From positions 41,379,166 through 41,443,165 of the forward strand of contig LS997565.1 in the NCBI GenBank assembly GCA_000469685.2: a stretch of DNA of 64,000 nucleotides. The letters run 5' to 3'. Below, piece by piece: positions 11,368 through 28,914 of the stretch. The notes beneath the pieces are model-generated. The model was not told the origin of the DNA and made no database searches. It worked only from the letters and a program-made list of their open reading frames with translations. Position numbers and translations under genes: made by a program. Numbering within the stretch: the first letter of the stretch is position 1; every line of letters begins with the position of its first letter. This stretch comes from Haemonchus contortus. Its lineage: Eukaryota > Nematoda > Chromadorea > Rhabditida > Trichostrongylidae.

Positions 11368-12080
11368 TTAAAGGCAGTGTTCACGAAAAAATTGTTTCGG
11401 AGATTTGCACATGGTTTGAATTCGAAGCCCCCTCTGATACCATTTGTGCAGGAATTAGGTCGGAAAACAGCTGGATAGGGCACGATAAGGCCAGAAACTT
11501 TGGGGGACGGGATGCCTCCGCCCCTCGCTAGGCTGGCTACGGGTTCGAATTTTCTTTCACCACTTTCGCATTGGAGCGAAGTTGGCGAAAAATCGATACG
11601 CAGGTTGGCAAATTGCCAGGAATGATCAGCTGGTCGATCGCCTCGCACAGGGGCAGGGGCTAGTATTCGGCTATTATTTCTATTATTCGCGCATCGTTTG
11701 TTTTTTTTTTGTTATTAATTTTTTACGGTATCATTCTTTAACTTTTCTCGTAAGTTTATTGGAGATTTTAACATATTTTGTGTAGATTATTGCATGCAAT
11801 TGTTTTTTTTATTTCAGAAACTCCGTAAATTTCGATGTGTCGTCTGCTATTGCAGACATTGCGTCGCGTTCGTGCATTTTCGCGCGAACACTTCCTAACC
11901 GTCGTTTTTTCAATGTGAAATACGTCCAACCAACCTTTCCAGCTCTTTTTTTGACCCTTTGTAATTATTTTTGTTCATCGTTTTTTGCGCTTGTTTCGTT
12001 GTTATCGCTTTATTCTAGAGTAGTCCTATCAATTCCCGTCAAAAAAGGGTACCCTAACTTTTTTCTAAAACTGCCTTTAA
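11368..12080. mobile_element. MITE family 2, copy A (TTAAAGGCAGT termini)
   Basis: The ends TTAAAGGCAGT and ACTGCCTTTAA are inverted. The left 270 bp and right 200 bp match the copy at 35096-35602, including TTGCACATGGTTTGAATTCG, CTTCGCATTGGAGCGAAGTT and CTAGAGTAGT motifs. This copy is 713 bp and has about 200 bp more in the middle than the other one. A TTAA target is possible, because TTAA is present at both ends. No transposase is encoded; open frames inside are by-products of the repeat. Confidence 0.8.
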
Positions 12081-12369
12081 CGGATAAAGTTCCACCGCTC
12101 AAAGGCCAGTACACGATAATTTCGTGATAGCTAATTTTAAACCAAGAATGGTAGTGATATCTCAGAGTAGTGCAAAAGTAGCGAAGAAAACGTGAAATCT
12201 GGCGTATTTGAAGAAATATGAAGCTCCAAAAAAGTAGTAAAACCAGAGGTTGGACGAGAATGTGACGACAAAGTTGCATCACAAATATTTGGACGAGCAG
12301 TCCAAATATGCGTGTCATTGCGTAGAACTGGCTAAAGCGAACTAACTGAGTGCAGTGTGTGCCTCTCAG

Positions 12370-13840
12370 TGGGAATGGTACAACATCTACAGCCTATCCA
12401 GCGCCACAAGAATTCGCTCTTTTGAGCTTGTACGTCGGCTGAGAAGAATCGGTACCTATGTTATGTCGATTTTAAGCGAATTTCCGGCCCCACAGCGTCC
12501 CTTGAGCTATTCTTCGGAATCACTGATGACAGATCATCCTCTCAGAAAACCCTTTTATCGTGAACTGTGCCGTCACGCGAGCAAAATCCATTGTGGCCAC
12601 AGACAACTGTCAGATGCAATGAAGCGGTTGAGAATGTACATATGTGCAGGATATGAAGTCTGATTTACTCACAGATCTTTGTTATAGGTTCAACATTAAT
12701 ATTAAAGAATAATACCAAGCTCAAAACCATGCCGAGGCTTTTAATACGAGACCCATTCTCGTCCGAAATTGTTATATGGGACAATCCACAACTAGACACG
12801 TCGCCAGTGTTGAACGAATGCAAGAGAAAGAAATGCCCCGACCACCTAATGGACCATATTCAAATGCCATTCAGTACGTTGCAGTCATCTTTCGCCAACT
12901 ATGGAAGTTCATGCATAGCATAGCTTACGCTGATGTATTCGTCCCAGAGAATCGCTTGTACCGGTTGGAACGATTGCCGAGTGTCCCATGAGTGCCCGCT
13001 AACTCGGTTCTCACAAGGAATTAGAGGTTGTGTAACCGCTGGCATACCATCGATCGCCGAACGACATAGGGTAATAGTAAAATTGGGTAGCCATTAGTAC
13101 AAACGTAGAAAGGTAATGAGGGCTTCGAGCCAAAAGGAACAGTTTTGATCAGTGCTCTGGGAAAATGAACTTAGACTTCCCACACAGACTGTATGGGCGT
13201 AGCTTGTCACAGAAGCGGTCACTACTCCGTTATAATGTGTAGGTCCCCTAAACCGTTCCTTTAACGACTTCGTAACTGCGGATGACCTCCTTCTCAACCT
13301 TGAATGACTTTGCCATTTCAAGACAAAAACGAATGGACAATCCTCGAATGAGCATCATCTGACCGGTTCCTTTATGAAACAAATGCGAAGCCTAACACTC
13401 AAACTTTCATGAATCAGACTTTTGTACCGTGCTCTTATATATTCCGGTGTAATAAACAGCTTTTCCAGCATGCAACTATCAGTTGCCCATACCTGAAGGA
13501 TGCCGGAACGTGTATGGGGATTTTGACTTGACAAACTTCCATGAATCGTTTGATCAAGTCGAATCTATTATCGGTACAATGACGCTGAACTCAAGCAACT
13601 TGACGTCGTTCCCAAAACTGAAAAATCTTCGTGCAATACGACAACGAAATGACGGCCCTGTTATCATAATAGAGAATAATCCCGAACTTCGTGATGTGAA
13701 GGCGCTATATTCTCTGGACTTGTACACTAAAAATGCTGATGATGCGGTTCATGTGGCAAACAATACAAACCTCTGCATCAACTTTGCAGACTTGGACCAG
13801 AAATTTCCTTTGCATTATCTGGGATATGTTGATCGATGTA
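12370..13840 (+). CDS. Receptor L-domain protein (insulin/EGF-receptor-like L domains), three exons seen, ends not found
   Basis: Three exons join in one frame: 12370-12451, 12688-12873 and 13469-13840, with donors GTACCT, GTACGT and GTAAGT and acceptors CTCAG, TATAG and CCAG. All junctions have matching phase (1). Exons 1-2 carry the end of a first L domain (LRRIG, GSTLILKNNTKLKTMP, IVIWDNPQLDTS, then paired Cys). Exon 3 carries a second, nearly whole L domain (CRNVYGDFDL, IIGTMTLNSSNLTSFP, IIIENNPELRDV, ANNTNLCI). This resembles nematode irld-type proteins, which bear ligand-binding-like ectodomains without a kinase. The signal-peptide exon upstream and the exons after 13840 were not identified, so completeness is unknown. 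MITE family 2 copy A lies 290 bp upstream of the first exon seen. Confidence 0.65.
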
Positions 13841-15342
13841 GTAAGTCATTTCTACCCATATTTGCTGCTTCGATAACGTTTCGAACCTATAATACTACAC
13901 GTCTTATTCTGGGGACATTTCCCTCAAAGGCAAGTCAAAATTACGGCCCAGGGAAGGTAATGTGGGTGGAGCCATTGAATTTGCCTCAGACCAGACGATC
14001 ACCTGTGCAGTACATATGGCAAGGTTCCTTTTCGGAAGAGGCAGTTACGGCCTGACACTCAGTCCGAATAAACCTCCAAGGATGTGAGACCGCCACCGCC
14101 ATTGAAAACATAGACTGATACCAGTCCATCGAGTGTGAGTATCCTGTGCACCTTTGGCCTCCCTCATCTTGTTGGCTTCAGTTTTGAGTACCTTCCCACA
14201 TCTGCTAGTTGCTCCTCTTCTTGCCTTCCTAAAATCTTTTTGACCCAATGATTTCTAACTGTCACTTTTGCAACCACACTATCCATTTTTGAAGTTTTTT
14301 CACTTCAATTACCACTTCTCAGACTACAAATCTGGAAGGCTTCTTGGTCCCGTGATGAACTAATAAATGATATTGTTGAAATGACCGCACAGGAGTGTAA
14401 TCGCTCCTCTTTCAACCCCATTCGTTACCCCCTCCCCCCTTCTTCAAGGAAGCTTTAATACCCTTTTTCAAGGAGGCAATAATCTTGATTAACCCTTAAC
14501 ACACCGTAACATCAGGGACGTCGTAGTCATTCTACCCAAACCTTTCCATTCCCCCCTAATTGCCCTTATATCGTATATCTAATATATTATATCGTATATC
14601 TAATATACATGTATACATGCACATGGATATACCCGGGCCGTTGATGTGGTTATATCGATCCGTGTATCAAAGCTATCATGCTCAGAGCCTCTTTCAGTGG
14701 CGTCGTCCGGAATGGGAATCATAACGAAGCAAAAACAATGGATAATTATTTCTATACTTGCTATTATATTAATAAAAAACAGATGATGAATAAAACTATT
14801 AATGATTTTGCATTGTTTATTATACAATTGCAAGGATACAGTACTACAATAGTAACGTTATGTAATAATATTAGTAGTATGAAATGAGTAGATCTTCGAA
14901 AATAGAGGCAAAGGTAGTGAAATCTCAGCTAGTGAACCTTTTGGACAAACTTATGTCCTAGATGAGCGGAAAGGTATTTTCCGCTTCCAAACCGTAGTGG
15001 CCACTGATTGCATAGACAACCTTTCCCTTTCAAATTGGTCTACCATCGTTCCAGCTATGGAGAGCTAACAAGCGTCTAACGGTTCGTTCCACGGACCATG
15101 CGGGATGGTGACGCCCCGAGCAACTGAACCCGTGAAACATTTTTGTCGATAGGCAGTTATGATCTTGTATCAGAATTAACTTTACAAAATGAAGGGCTCG
15201 AGCAAACGTCGAGCCATCGTGCCAAAACATCGGCGAAAAAAATAATCGCACTCCTCACGTTTTTGGTCAGAATTTTATAATCGAAATTGACTCATCGAAT
15301 CGGGTCGAGAAATGCGGACAGACCAACGACCAACAACAAATG
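13841..15342. other. Mostly intergenic; AT-rich patch at 14567-14625
   Basis: The frame of the L-domain exon stays open past its donor to 14055, but without domain similarity, so it is read as intron. Around 14567-14625 there is a short TATATCGTATATCTAATA-type near-repeat. No further exon of the L-domain gene could be placed with confidence. Confidence 0.4.
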
Positions 15343-15350
15343 TATAAAAA
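15343..15350 (+). promoter_or_regulatory. TATA box of the small acidic protein gene
   Basis: TATAAAAA, 51 bp before the start codon at 15401, a usual spacing for a short 5' UTR. Confidence 0.6.
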
Positions 15351-15400
15351 GGGGACACATAAACATTTGCACTTCGAAGACAACCACCGCAGCCATCACA

Positions 15401-15899
15401 ATGCATCCTGGAAAACCATTTCTCGGTATGTCCAATTCTAACAAAAAAATCACCATCTATTGATCGTTACCATCTTTCTTGATTGTCTACGAAACTTAAT
15501 TTTGCAGTGATCATGACCTCTTTTGTCCTGTTTGTCAACAGCATTCACACTGATGGAGAAACTACGGAACATACTATGGTTTACCCAGTTGATTACATCG
15601 TCGAAGAGCCTCCTTCAGACGAGGTTCCATCATCCGAGACTAGCGACAGTGAACAAATCGCTGAATTTGAACCAGCTGAACTTGCAGATGAATCCGAATG
15701 GCACTCAAACTTTATCGAAGATCCTGATTCAAGAGAATTTTCACCCGGGACTACTGACAGTCATGAAACAGCTGACCTTGATCCAACTAAACCTGCAAAC
15801 AAATTCATTGAATACCAATTTACAGATGGTAGTAGTATAGCCCCATGTTTACTGTCAATATGTATATTAGCGATTAGTCTTATGATAAACTTTATTTAA
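15401..15899 (+). CDS. Small acidic secreted or GPI-anchored protein, two exons
   Basis: Exon 1 is 15401-15425 and exon 2 is 15508-15899, joined in frame across a GTATGT...TTTGCAG intron, giving 138 residues. The N-terminus is a signal peptide (MHPGKPF then a hydrophobic VIMTSFVLFV). The body is very rich in Glu, Asp, Ser, Thr and Pro. It holds two related segments, around SETSDSEQIAEFEPAEL and TTDSHETADLDPTKPA, which look like an internal duplication of about 33 residues. The C-terminus is a hydrophobic tail (CLLSICILAISLMINFI) with nothing after it, as in GPI signals or a tail anchor. I do not recognise the family. A TATA box lies upstream and an AATAAA near 16035 downstream. A surface or secreted role is inferred from the two end signals. 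Confidence 0.7.
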
Positions 15900-16514
15900 C
15901 ATGATTAGGATAACGAATCCATGTGTTGTTGTTTATTACTTAATCATGAATACGAGGATTGACGTTCCCAGCTGTACTATCCAATACACGTTCGGGTCTC
16001 GTGCAGGTTGCCAGATAACCTTCGTCGGTCCGGTCCCAATAAAACTTTTGTCTGAAACTCCACTGCACTCCTACAGGTCTGCTCTTCCCCGAACCAAACC
16101 TGTCCTCGTCACCTTCAAGAACACACTAGGTTATGCTTATTCGTTTCATACAACTTAAGTAATGGGTTAATCCCCACTATAATGAATGAGAAGGATCAGC
16201 AAATAAGTTTAGTTCAAAGGCGAAAAACCAGCCACAATAGTTTTTGGTCCCGCCTAGGCTTTACGCTCTGCTGAGAGTTCCTCGATTTCTCTTGTACCAT
16301 TTGAAGTGTCATTCTGTGGAACTGAATTGTTCTTAGTCTATAAAACTATATGTATGTGAAAGCCAAATGATGAAAATACATTTATCTGCTCTAGCATTCC
16401 AGAGGAATCATATACCAGTCACTTTGCCTCTTGTCAAGAACCTAGTGGATTAGTAGTGAGCAGGAAATAAATTCCTAGGACCAAGTTTGTACGACCTCAC
16501 TGAGACTATAAACA

Positions 16515-16520
16515 TTTATT
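16515..16520 (-). terminator. Polyadenylation signal of paraplegin
   Basis: AATAAA on the minus strand, about 55 bp past the stop codon at 16573-16575. Confidence 0.55.
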
Positions 16521-16572
16521 TTTCTCTTATGACATATAGCAATCCTGAACACTATTTACACATCATGTACAA

Positions 16573-21327
<4,755 letters not shown>

Positions 21328-21980
21328 ATCACATGCATAAGGACCTCAAACGATAGACTTTTATACGAAACCAAGCCGAAATCCGCAACTTAAACCAGAA
21401 ACACCTCCCAGCATAACGAAATCGAGCTAAGTTCAAGGATTTCAAAAGTATTTAGGCGTTGAATAGATGTTAGTGTAATTTGCGTACACCACACTTTAGT
21501 TGACGTCAGAAACAACTGCTTCAACCGCCGTACGTGTGTTGCTTGGCGCGCTGTGTTGTGCATTTTACGGAACAAGGAAATATCAGGGAAGGAGGTTACC
21601 TTTGGGAGAGGCTGTATGGAGACCATAACTTTGTTCCCCATAACTGATGCGGTGGGGGAGGGTCGGGAATGGGTGTGGTTGAGCGTTGCGACGTGAATGC
21701 CGTTACCCAAAAACTACTCCTTACCCCTTCACCCCACCAGAGGGGTGTAGTTTATAACACGCAGTACTCATTATGAGGCGTGTAATAAATTTGTCATTAA
21801 GTAATTATCTTTATTTACAACAATGCGGGGATTATCATCTATGGGTTCACGGATATTAGTCGAACAGTATTGTAAAGAAATAACTGCATTCCCAGCGTGT
21901 ACTCATTCATTGCAAAATGTGGTATAAATCAACCGACATTCACGCCTTGTGCTGACAGTTCCGCCTCCACACAGGAAGAT
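21328..21980. other. Upstream region of paraplegin, no gene seen
   Basis: A TATAAAAG-like motif lies about 30 bp upstream of the paraplegin start on the minus strand (near 21357). No other feature is recognised. Confidence 0.4.
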
Positions 21981-22136
21981 GGGTCTGGGTTCTTCTCCCC
22001 GAACGGCGTGCCGTGCTCGCCGCACGTGATCGCGCGCTATGAAGGGAAAATTTGAATTCCCAATGAAAGGACACAGAAAGTCGCCGCGGAACCACTGCCG
22101 CAGGCCATGGGAATTCGGGGAGAAGTTCCGTTACCC
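21981..22136. mobile_element. GC-rich MITE family 3, copy A (156 bp)
   Basis: A GC-rich 156-bp unit with imperfect inverted ends (GGGTCTGG... and ...CCGTTACCC, sharing a CTTCTCCCCGAA core). It is flanked by CAGGAAGAT and CAGGTGGAT, a 9-bp duplication with two mismatches. The copy at 63705-63860 has exactly the same length. A 9-bp duplication suggests a Mutator-like origin. Non-coding. Confidence 0.75.
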
Positions 22137-22516
22137 CAGGTGGATAGGTAGGAATGCTATGTTGTGTACGTGTAATCTGTAACAGCGTCGGTAGAAATGC
22201 ATTGTTCCAAGTGTTTGGAGACTGTTTCGTCTTCATTGTTATCCTTGTTCTTTGAGGAGTAGTAAATTCCCTTTCTGCACAACCCTGCCCTTCCTAATAT
22301 ATCTAGTTTTTCACTAAACGTGGGGGTTTCTTTTTTTACAGCTTCATTGGAACTTTGATCCCGTTGGTAATGAAAGAAAAAGAGAAGGAATGCAAGCCCA
22401 GCGTAGTCACAGTTGGAGAAACTAATCAACCAAAAAACTAAAGTTACGTTTATACTTTATACACAAAGCATCCAACATCAACAATCGATTAACAAAAATG
22501 TTTTATTGTAAAGTAA

Positions 22517-24601
22517 TCAAGCTACAAAGGTCAATTCATGATTTGTGCTGGGTCGTATCCATGGTTCTCTTCCACTGCTGGTGCTGGATAAGGTAATGTT
22601 TGATGAGTTCGTAGGACTTCTTCGTAATCGGGTTTCCATGAATTTTGCCAAAGCTACAGCTCTGATAGCACGTTTGATGAGCCGTATAGCTGATTCACGA
22701 AATGGGCGAATAACTATCAAATACATAATACTTGTTGACATAGCGAATAATGAAATCGGAAAGAACATCATGGTTTGCAAATGAGGCCTGAAATGATTTG
22801 GCGTCATTACAGAGATGCTAGGAAACATATTGCAACAAATTTTTGCAAACAAAAAACTTGAATAGGCAGAACTACGGGGCATTTTGTACTTTTACATAAA
22901 TATCTTTTTTTAGTCTTTAAAATCTGTTCTCAGTTGGTGGACGTAGACCAGTGCTATGTGCCATGGTTAGACTGTGGAATGGGAACTCGCCCGAGCAAAC
23001 GAGGAAGCGCATCCCGTAGGGTTGCGCTACTTCCTTTGCCTGGGCGAGATAACCTTGAATGTAGAACTCGATGCATCAGGGATTATGATCAGAGAGCAAA
23101 ATCTGGGTACAAAAACGGGGAGTTTGCCGATGATACGGGAGGCGATCGCCGCTCCATGAACAAACTTACTTACATCTCAGTCATCCACGACAAGTCTAAA
23201 ATGACTGTAATAACAAATAACATGACGGGCAAGCCGAGTTGAACGAATAATATGACGCAGTACATAACAAGAGCAATAACCACGTTGATATGAAGACGAT
23301 ATGTTTTTGCCGAAAATTCGTGCCTTCTCGCTCGAATACGAAGGACAACCCTGAGGATTGTTTATTTATTGTAACAGAATTGTAACAAATGGAATTCGAT
23401 GCAGGGAGTTACTAAAGATTTTGCTTTCCCTATCTTAACGGCCAGCGACAGATGTGGTCCCACCCCATATCGTTCAGTCCTGTGATGGTGGAGGGTGATA
23501 TAGGTTGGGAAGGAAGCAGGACCGATAGACGAAGTCTTTACCGTAAACATGGTATAACGAGACCAGAAAAAGATGAGCAAGACCACTTTGATACTGTGCC
23601 TTATTTGGCACTAACTTGCTCAAGAGACTAGAAATACTAATTGAGATTTTGATTGAACTGCGAACCACAACCTTCGATTTTCCTCAGGGTTCTATAGCGG
23701 GAACCAAGCTTCAGGGTATACTCAGCTTCCTCCCACACTATCTAATAATAAGAACATTCCCGAAAAACTGCGCTCCTGAACCAAAAAATATTTTCGCAAG
23801 CTGCAGTGGAAGCAAAATTTTATTTGAATAGTGAAATGTTTCGAATGGAAATTGATTGCTTGGCGCGTCTGTTTGGGTATGAGAACCAAAAATTAAGTAA
23901 ATGGTTTGTGCTGCTCACCTGATGATCATTGCATTACCAATAACTGCTGCAATACAGTAGATAAGTAGCAACAAAAACAAGCAGAAGTCAACACCAAACG
24001 ACCGTAGATAAACCACCAAAGCTGCATAATCTTCCAAAAAGACGGCATTTCTCGGATCTGCTTCCAGAATTGTCGGTATTGAATCCGTATCAGTCATTAT
24101 AAGATACGGTAATACGATACTGAATCCTATTATGACTACGCCTGGGACAACAAAAGCGATCCATTTCAGAATTACGTAGTAAGTGGATCTCAAAAACCAA
24201 AAATGGCATACAAATATATAATTAAGAGATACAGCATAAGCAATACTAAGACAACTGAGGGCCCCTAGCCAACAAATCATGGCGCCATAAAGTAAGGTTA
24301 CTTCTTGACTGAATCTTATTGGGCCCAAGTTCAGAATCACAGGATAGGGAAGGAGAATGTAGGGTACGAATAGGAGACAGACGACATTACATAAGAGGGC
24401 AGGAAATATGACGTTACAGTACATGAGAACACGAAAAGCTTTTAACAACTCAATAGAACTTGTCATCATTACATATAAAACAAATGCTATCACTATATCC
24501 GTAACGATACCGTAAACTAATAATGTGTACTGTTGTACCCGAAAATATGGCAGGTTTTTCTGGTAATTATCGTATATATCGGAAAAATGGGAAGAGTCCA
24601 T
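22517..24601 (-). CDS. Nematode chemoreceptor, 7TM (Str/Srh-like superfamily), three exons
   Basis: Exons 23919-24601, 23174-23350 and 22517-22787 join in phase 2 at both introns (donors GTGAGC and GTAAGTA) to 376 residues. Exon 1 holds five hydrophobic helices, including LLVYGIVTDIVIAFVLYVM, a FVPYILLPYPVILNLGP loop and a SCLSIAYAVSLNY segment. Exon 2 holds helix 6 after a basic loop (RIRARR...YRLHINVV), the arrangement seen in nematode Str-superfamily receptors. Exon 3 holds helix 7 ending in IRPFR and a Ser-rich tail. The start MDSSHFSD was chosen because the tandem paralogue starts at the same place. Likely acts at the cilia of sensory neurons; the ligand is unknown. AATAAA near 22502 on the minus strand. 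The exact family within the superfamily is uncertain. Confidence 0.78.
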
Positions 24602-25426
24602 TTCATTTAGTAGCAGACGACTTTGGAAACTTATTTGTGCTTTCAGTAGGCCTGAAAATAAATAGATTAGGTGAAAACATGGAAAAAAATTCAAGAAAAC
24701 AGAATCGATTGATTAAATTGAACACTATCGATTTGATCTGGATGGATGGAAAAACTACCTCATAGTGGTCTTTTGGGCAGCTGCTATCCGAGAAATAGAT
24801 CTGAAACTGAATAGTTTACCCCATCACTGGCGTGACAGGTGTTATTCCATGAATAACCGCGACAATTATGTACGACTTGCAATTCATGTTTCAAGGTCCA
24901 GTGATACAGTAACCTTCATTCCTAGTGATACAGTAACCCGGGCTGAGAAAAATTTTGTGGTATTTGTAGCAATGTCATCACCATCACCATCTGTAATGCC
25001 GGTGACCATCGCGACGTAATCGAGTAGACCTCACTGTCACAAGGAACACAAATGAAATCATTCATCAAGTTCAGAATTTCCTTGACGGCTTTTCATGATC
25101 TACCCCTCCTATAAAAGTTCAAACACTGTATTGAAGCCTGCTTCACCCTTACACAATGCAATTCCTTGATCCTCCATACCTTTCACCGAGCACCCCTGTT
25201 GGTTGGTGCTATACTTTCTTTCATTAAATATTCTTTCTCAAACTCTTTTCTCGAATAATTTCGCTACCTATGCCCACTGTACGAACAAGGAGACCATTAT
25301 ACGCCAAAAATTGATAGTGAAGTGAAAGGTCTCTGTGAAAGAAAAAATATCGCGCTAATCTATTGTTTGGCAAATTCAGGGATAAGGTGTCATCAGATCA
25401 AGCCTCCTATGTATTCCCTTGCAAAC
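24602..25426. other. Spacer between tandem chemoreceptors
   Basis: Downstream of the 25.4-26.7 kb receptor and upstream of the 22.5-24.6 kb one. It is expected to hold the promoter of the latter. No TATA or other motif stands out. Confidence 0.4.
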
Positions 25427-26725
25427 TCACTGCAAAGGTGGAATCGTTTCATAGATCCGGTTCATCAGTCGTAAAGCAGTCTTACGGAACGGTTGAATTA
25501 CTACCATATACATAATGCATGTAGATATACTGAATAATGAAATAGGTAAGAATAACAAAATTTCCATATAAGGCCTGGAAAAGGTTACTTGGGATCCAAA
25601 GCTGAAAAGTTATTCCTATCTTTACTTTGACAAATTATTTCCTAAAATCTTCCATTGCGAACCATCCAAAAAAATGTAGTTCTTACATAGTATTCATCCA
25701 CTTTAAATTGAACAGTGCTGTAATGACAAGCAAAATAACCGGTAATAGGAGCTGTAGATATTGTATAGCCCAATAGGCAACGAGAGCAACAGCCACGTTC
25801 AAATGAAGACGATACGTTGTCTTTGAAAATTCATTCTTCTTTGCTCGGATTCGTTGAACGACCCTATAAAAACAAATGTCAAGAAGTTATCATTTTCGAT
25901 CGAGCTCCTCAGTATACGGTGTAAATTCGAATTTTGAGCAAAATTGTTGAGTCTATTATTGTTGTTAAATGGTTCGGAATGTCTGGTGACGCAAAATGAC
26001 ATGGCGGGTAGCCAATGGTGATTATAAGTCTTCATTTAATTCACCTGTACAGCATGGTAAAAGCAGCTGCTGCCACTCCAATGTACAGAACGACCGATCC
26101 GTAGAGAAGGGTGTCAAGACCGAATATATCCAGGTGAAGCATCAGTGCAGCGAATTTCTCCCCAAAAATGTCATTTCTTGAGTCAGCTGCCACCATTGAG
26201 AGTGTTGAAGTTGTATGATTCAACATAGAATACGACGAGAATTCCAAGAGCGATAAGGAAAACTGTTGGGAGAATAAGTGACAACCATTTGGTAACAGTA
26301 AATGCTGTAGTTTTTAGAAATGAAGCATGACACACAGTTATATAGTTAAGAACTATTGAATATGCAATACTGAGACAGGCGGAACTCCCAAAACCTAACA
26401 TGAAAAGGAAAAGTATTAAAGTGGACACAGGACCAAATCGGATTGGCCCAAGATTTAGGACTACGGGATATGGTAGCAGTAAATACGGTACAAATAGGAA
26501 ACAGATGACGCTGGTTAGCAAAGCAGGAAACAGTACATTGCAGTACATAAGAACTTTAACAAGTTGTAATAAATTGGCAGCACTCGTATTCATTACATAT
26601 AGAGTGAATGACACTACGATAGTCGTGGTTATGCCATAGACCAGCAGTGTTGCTCGCTGAGCCACGAGGTATCGCTCATGCATCTCGAATGTTTCGTATA
26701 GTCCGATAAATTGAGAAGAATTCAT
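25427..26725 (-). pseudogene. Tandem paralogue of the chemoreceptor, with one frameshift in exon 1
   Basis: Exons are 26045-26725, 25687-25863 and 25427-25574, with the same splice sites and phases as the neighbour; exon 2 is 177 bp in both. Shared segments include TLLVYGI, VLMYCNV, FVPYLLLPYPVVLNLGPIRF, CLSIAYS and YRLHLNV. Near 26213-26240 the frame changes: upstream it reads LGILVVFYV, and downstream helix 5 is in another frame beginning around TLSMVAADSRND. Exon 1 is 681 bp, which is one base out of phase with exon 2, consistent with a single extra base. Everything else is intact, so this is either a very young pseudogene or a base error in the assembly. Exon 3 also ends about 40 residues earlier than in the neighbour. 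Confidence 0.72.
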
Positions 26726-28914
26726 TTAAATATCTAAAAAATGTCGTCGACCCGCTTTTGAAAAATGATGACTGAAAGATTTCTCATGAATAAGTTAGGA
26801 AATATAACATTCTGGTATGACAGCTCGAAAAATATGGTAGGCTCAGGAGCTTATGAAAGAGGTCACTCAGGCTCAACTTCTGAACAAAAAACCTAACCTT
26901 TTCAAAAACCAGCTGAAATGGCTGATTTATGAAAAGCACAGTTACATCTTCTCTCAGGAAGTTACAGAAGTGAATGTTCGACTGTTTGGGTGGAGGTAGA
27001 ATAAGAGACAAAGGTTTGGCATGAAAAAAAAATTGAAGCCTCCGATTTTTGAGCTGTAATGAAACTTTTGATTCAAAAATAGATCAAAAATTCACCTAAA
27101 TTATAGCGCCGATCGCGACTGCTCGCAGATGGTTTCCATGGTTCCCTATGAGACCGAAGCTCATCAGCAACTTCCCGAGCAGGTGAAATCTATTTCCTCA
27201 CACTACTTGATCGAATACGTAATCATTGCTCTTCGAACCGCAGTATTATATCCCTTTTGGAAGTCAGGCAAAGGAGATTTCAGCGACCGATGTTAAACGC
27301 CTCTGAATGTTCCATTTCTTGACTTAGTTCTGAACAGTGAGCGCAGTTTTTGATGAGAAGGGCCTGGCCTGGGGGACAGGATCAGATAACAAATGATAAG
27401 ATCTGGTCAGGGACCTCAGAGAGAAAGAGCTGCCTTCCATTTAAGATCCTGACGCGTTCTTTATTGATGATGTAGCTTTCACTTTTAGTACGGGTAAGTG
27501 CAGACAGAGATAGAGACTGATTGAAGGCATTACATCAGATACACCAGAAAAGATGAGAATTCGGTCCATTTCCTGCTACTATACTACAGCCGCTGCCCAG
27601 CAAGGTTTGTGACTCAACGAAGGGTCGCGGTTTCTCTTTGCTTCGATATCATTTTCAACGAAATCTATCCGACAGCCAATAATCTAGGATTTCCAACTAA
27701 TGATACACTCGCAGAGGAAGGAAGCGTCTTCGATAACTTTATTCGTCTACGGCGTTATTATCACCCTACAACCCTTGTGAATACATTCGAGGCTTTGGTA
27801 GTCTAACAAATGAACTTCTCTGGGTAATTATCTTCAAGATGAAGAGCAACAGACCGAGACTTCTAATTGTAAGCATGGGCATCGCGTTAGCTGCAAGACC
27901 CGACTGCTTGGAAGCAGTTTACATCAATGAGCAGATCACACGACTACTTCATGTGAGGCAGAAGTGTGTACGCATTGTTATCATGGATTATCATCTATTA
28001 CCAGTCCATGTGACCAATATGTATATTCATTCGAATCGCTGTAATCTCGATATCACTGATCATTTCAAGATTTGATCATTTCAGTTTTGGGTACTCCATA
28101 GAAGTGATAGTTACCGAAGACCCACCAGGTCCTAATCAGCTACCAGAGCTGAGATGTTACGGCACAATGTTTGCTCTGTCATCTAGCATTCATGACTAAG
28201 CGATACTCTAGACCATGCTAACAATCCCTTAAAGAACCAATAGTTTTTCGGATGGCCTCAAAACCTCTGGCAAATTGTGAGGTTTGCAGACATGAGATAA
28301 AGCCCAATGAAGAAACTTTTAGAGAATATCTAGTTGATACTAAAGCCTTAAGTCGCCAATCTACATGTGTCGTCGTTTTTCTACATATAAGAAACTTTGC
28401 CGTCCTTGGACCAACACCACGTTCTAGATAATCTCAAAGTTTCCGTCAGTAATCTCAAATACGTCGTTGAGCGCTACTCTGTAAACCATGTCGCGAAAGT
28501 CAAGTGATCGGCTTCGAGAGTCGTCTTTTTGTGGCGCTGAGGCTTCAGTGCTCGTTCCGTTAACTACAACATCAACACTGAAGTTGGAGAGGATATGGAG
28601 ACAACTATGAGCCCAATAGTCGTTTAATGGCTTGCTTTCATTCTGTAGATAGTCGCTATACCATGAACCTTGTCTGGACGACTAGTTGCTATCGATGATG
28701 ACCGACTTCCCATCGAATTGAGGAAGATGATGAAAGCTACGAGCAGGGGATTGCCGGGACTTTCTGAGTGCAAGAGCAACGCCATTCAACACCTTCGCGA
28801 ATACGGTTACAGCTAGGCTCTTACTGATAATCTGTGATGACTTCCCATCAACTGATCTACATACGAGTCCATCATCTGCGTTTCTGAATCATCTAGTCCC
28901 TCCCTGTACCTCTA
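26726..28914. other. Intergenic, no gene resolved
   Basis: Several short frames but no domain or splice chain. The part after about 28200 may be the eroded 5' half of the mariner relic that follows. Confidence 0.4.

Noticed and set aside
13841..14055. Extension of the L-domain exon to the stop at 14055
   Set aside because: A strong GTAAGT donor ends the domain at 13840 and the extension shows no domain similarity.
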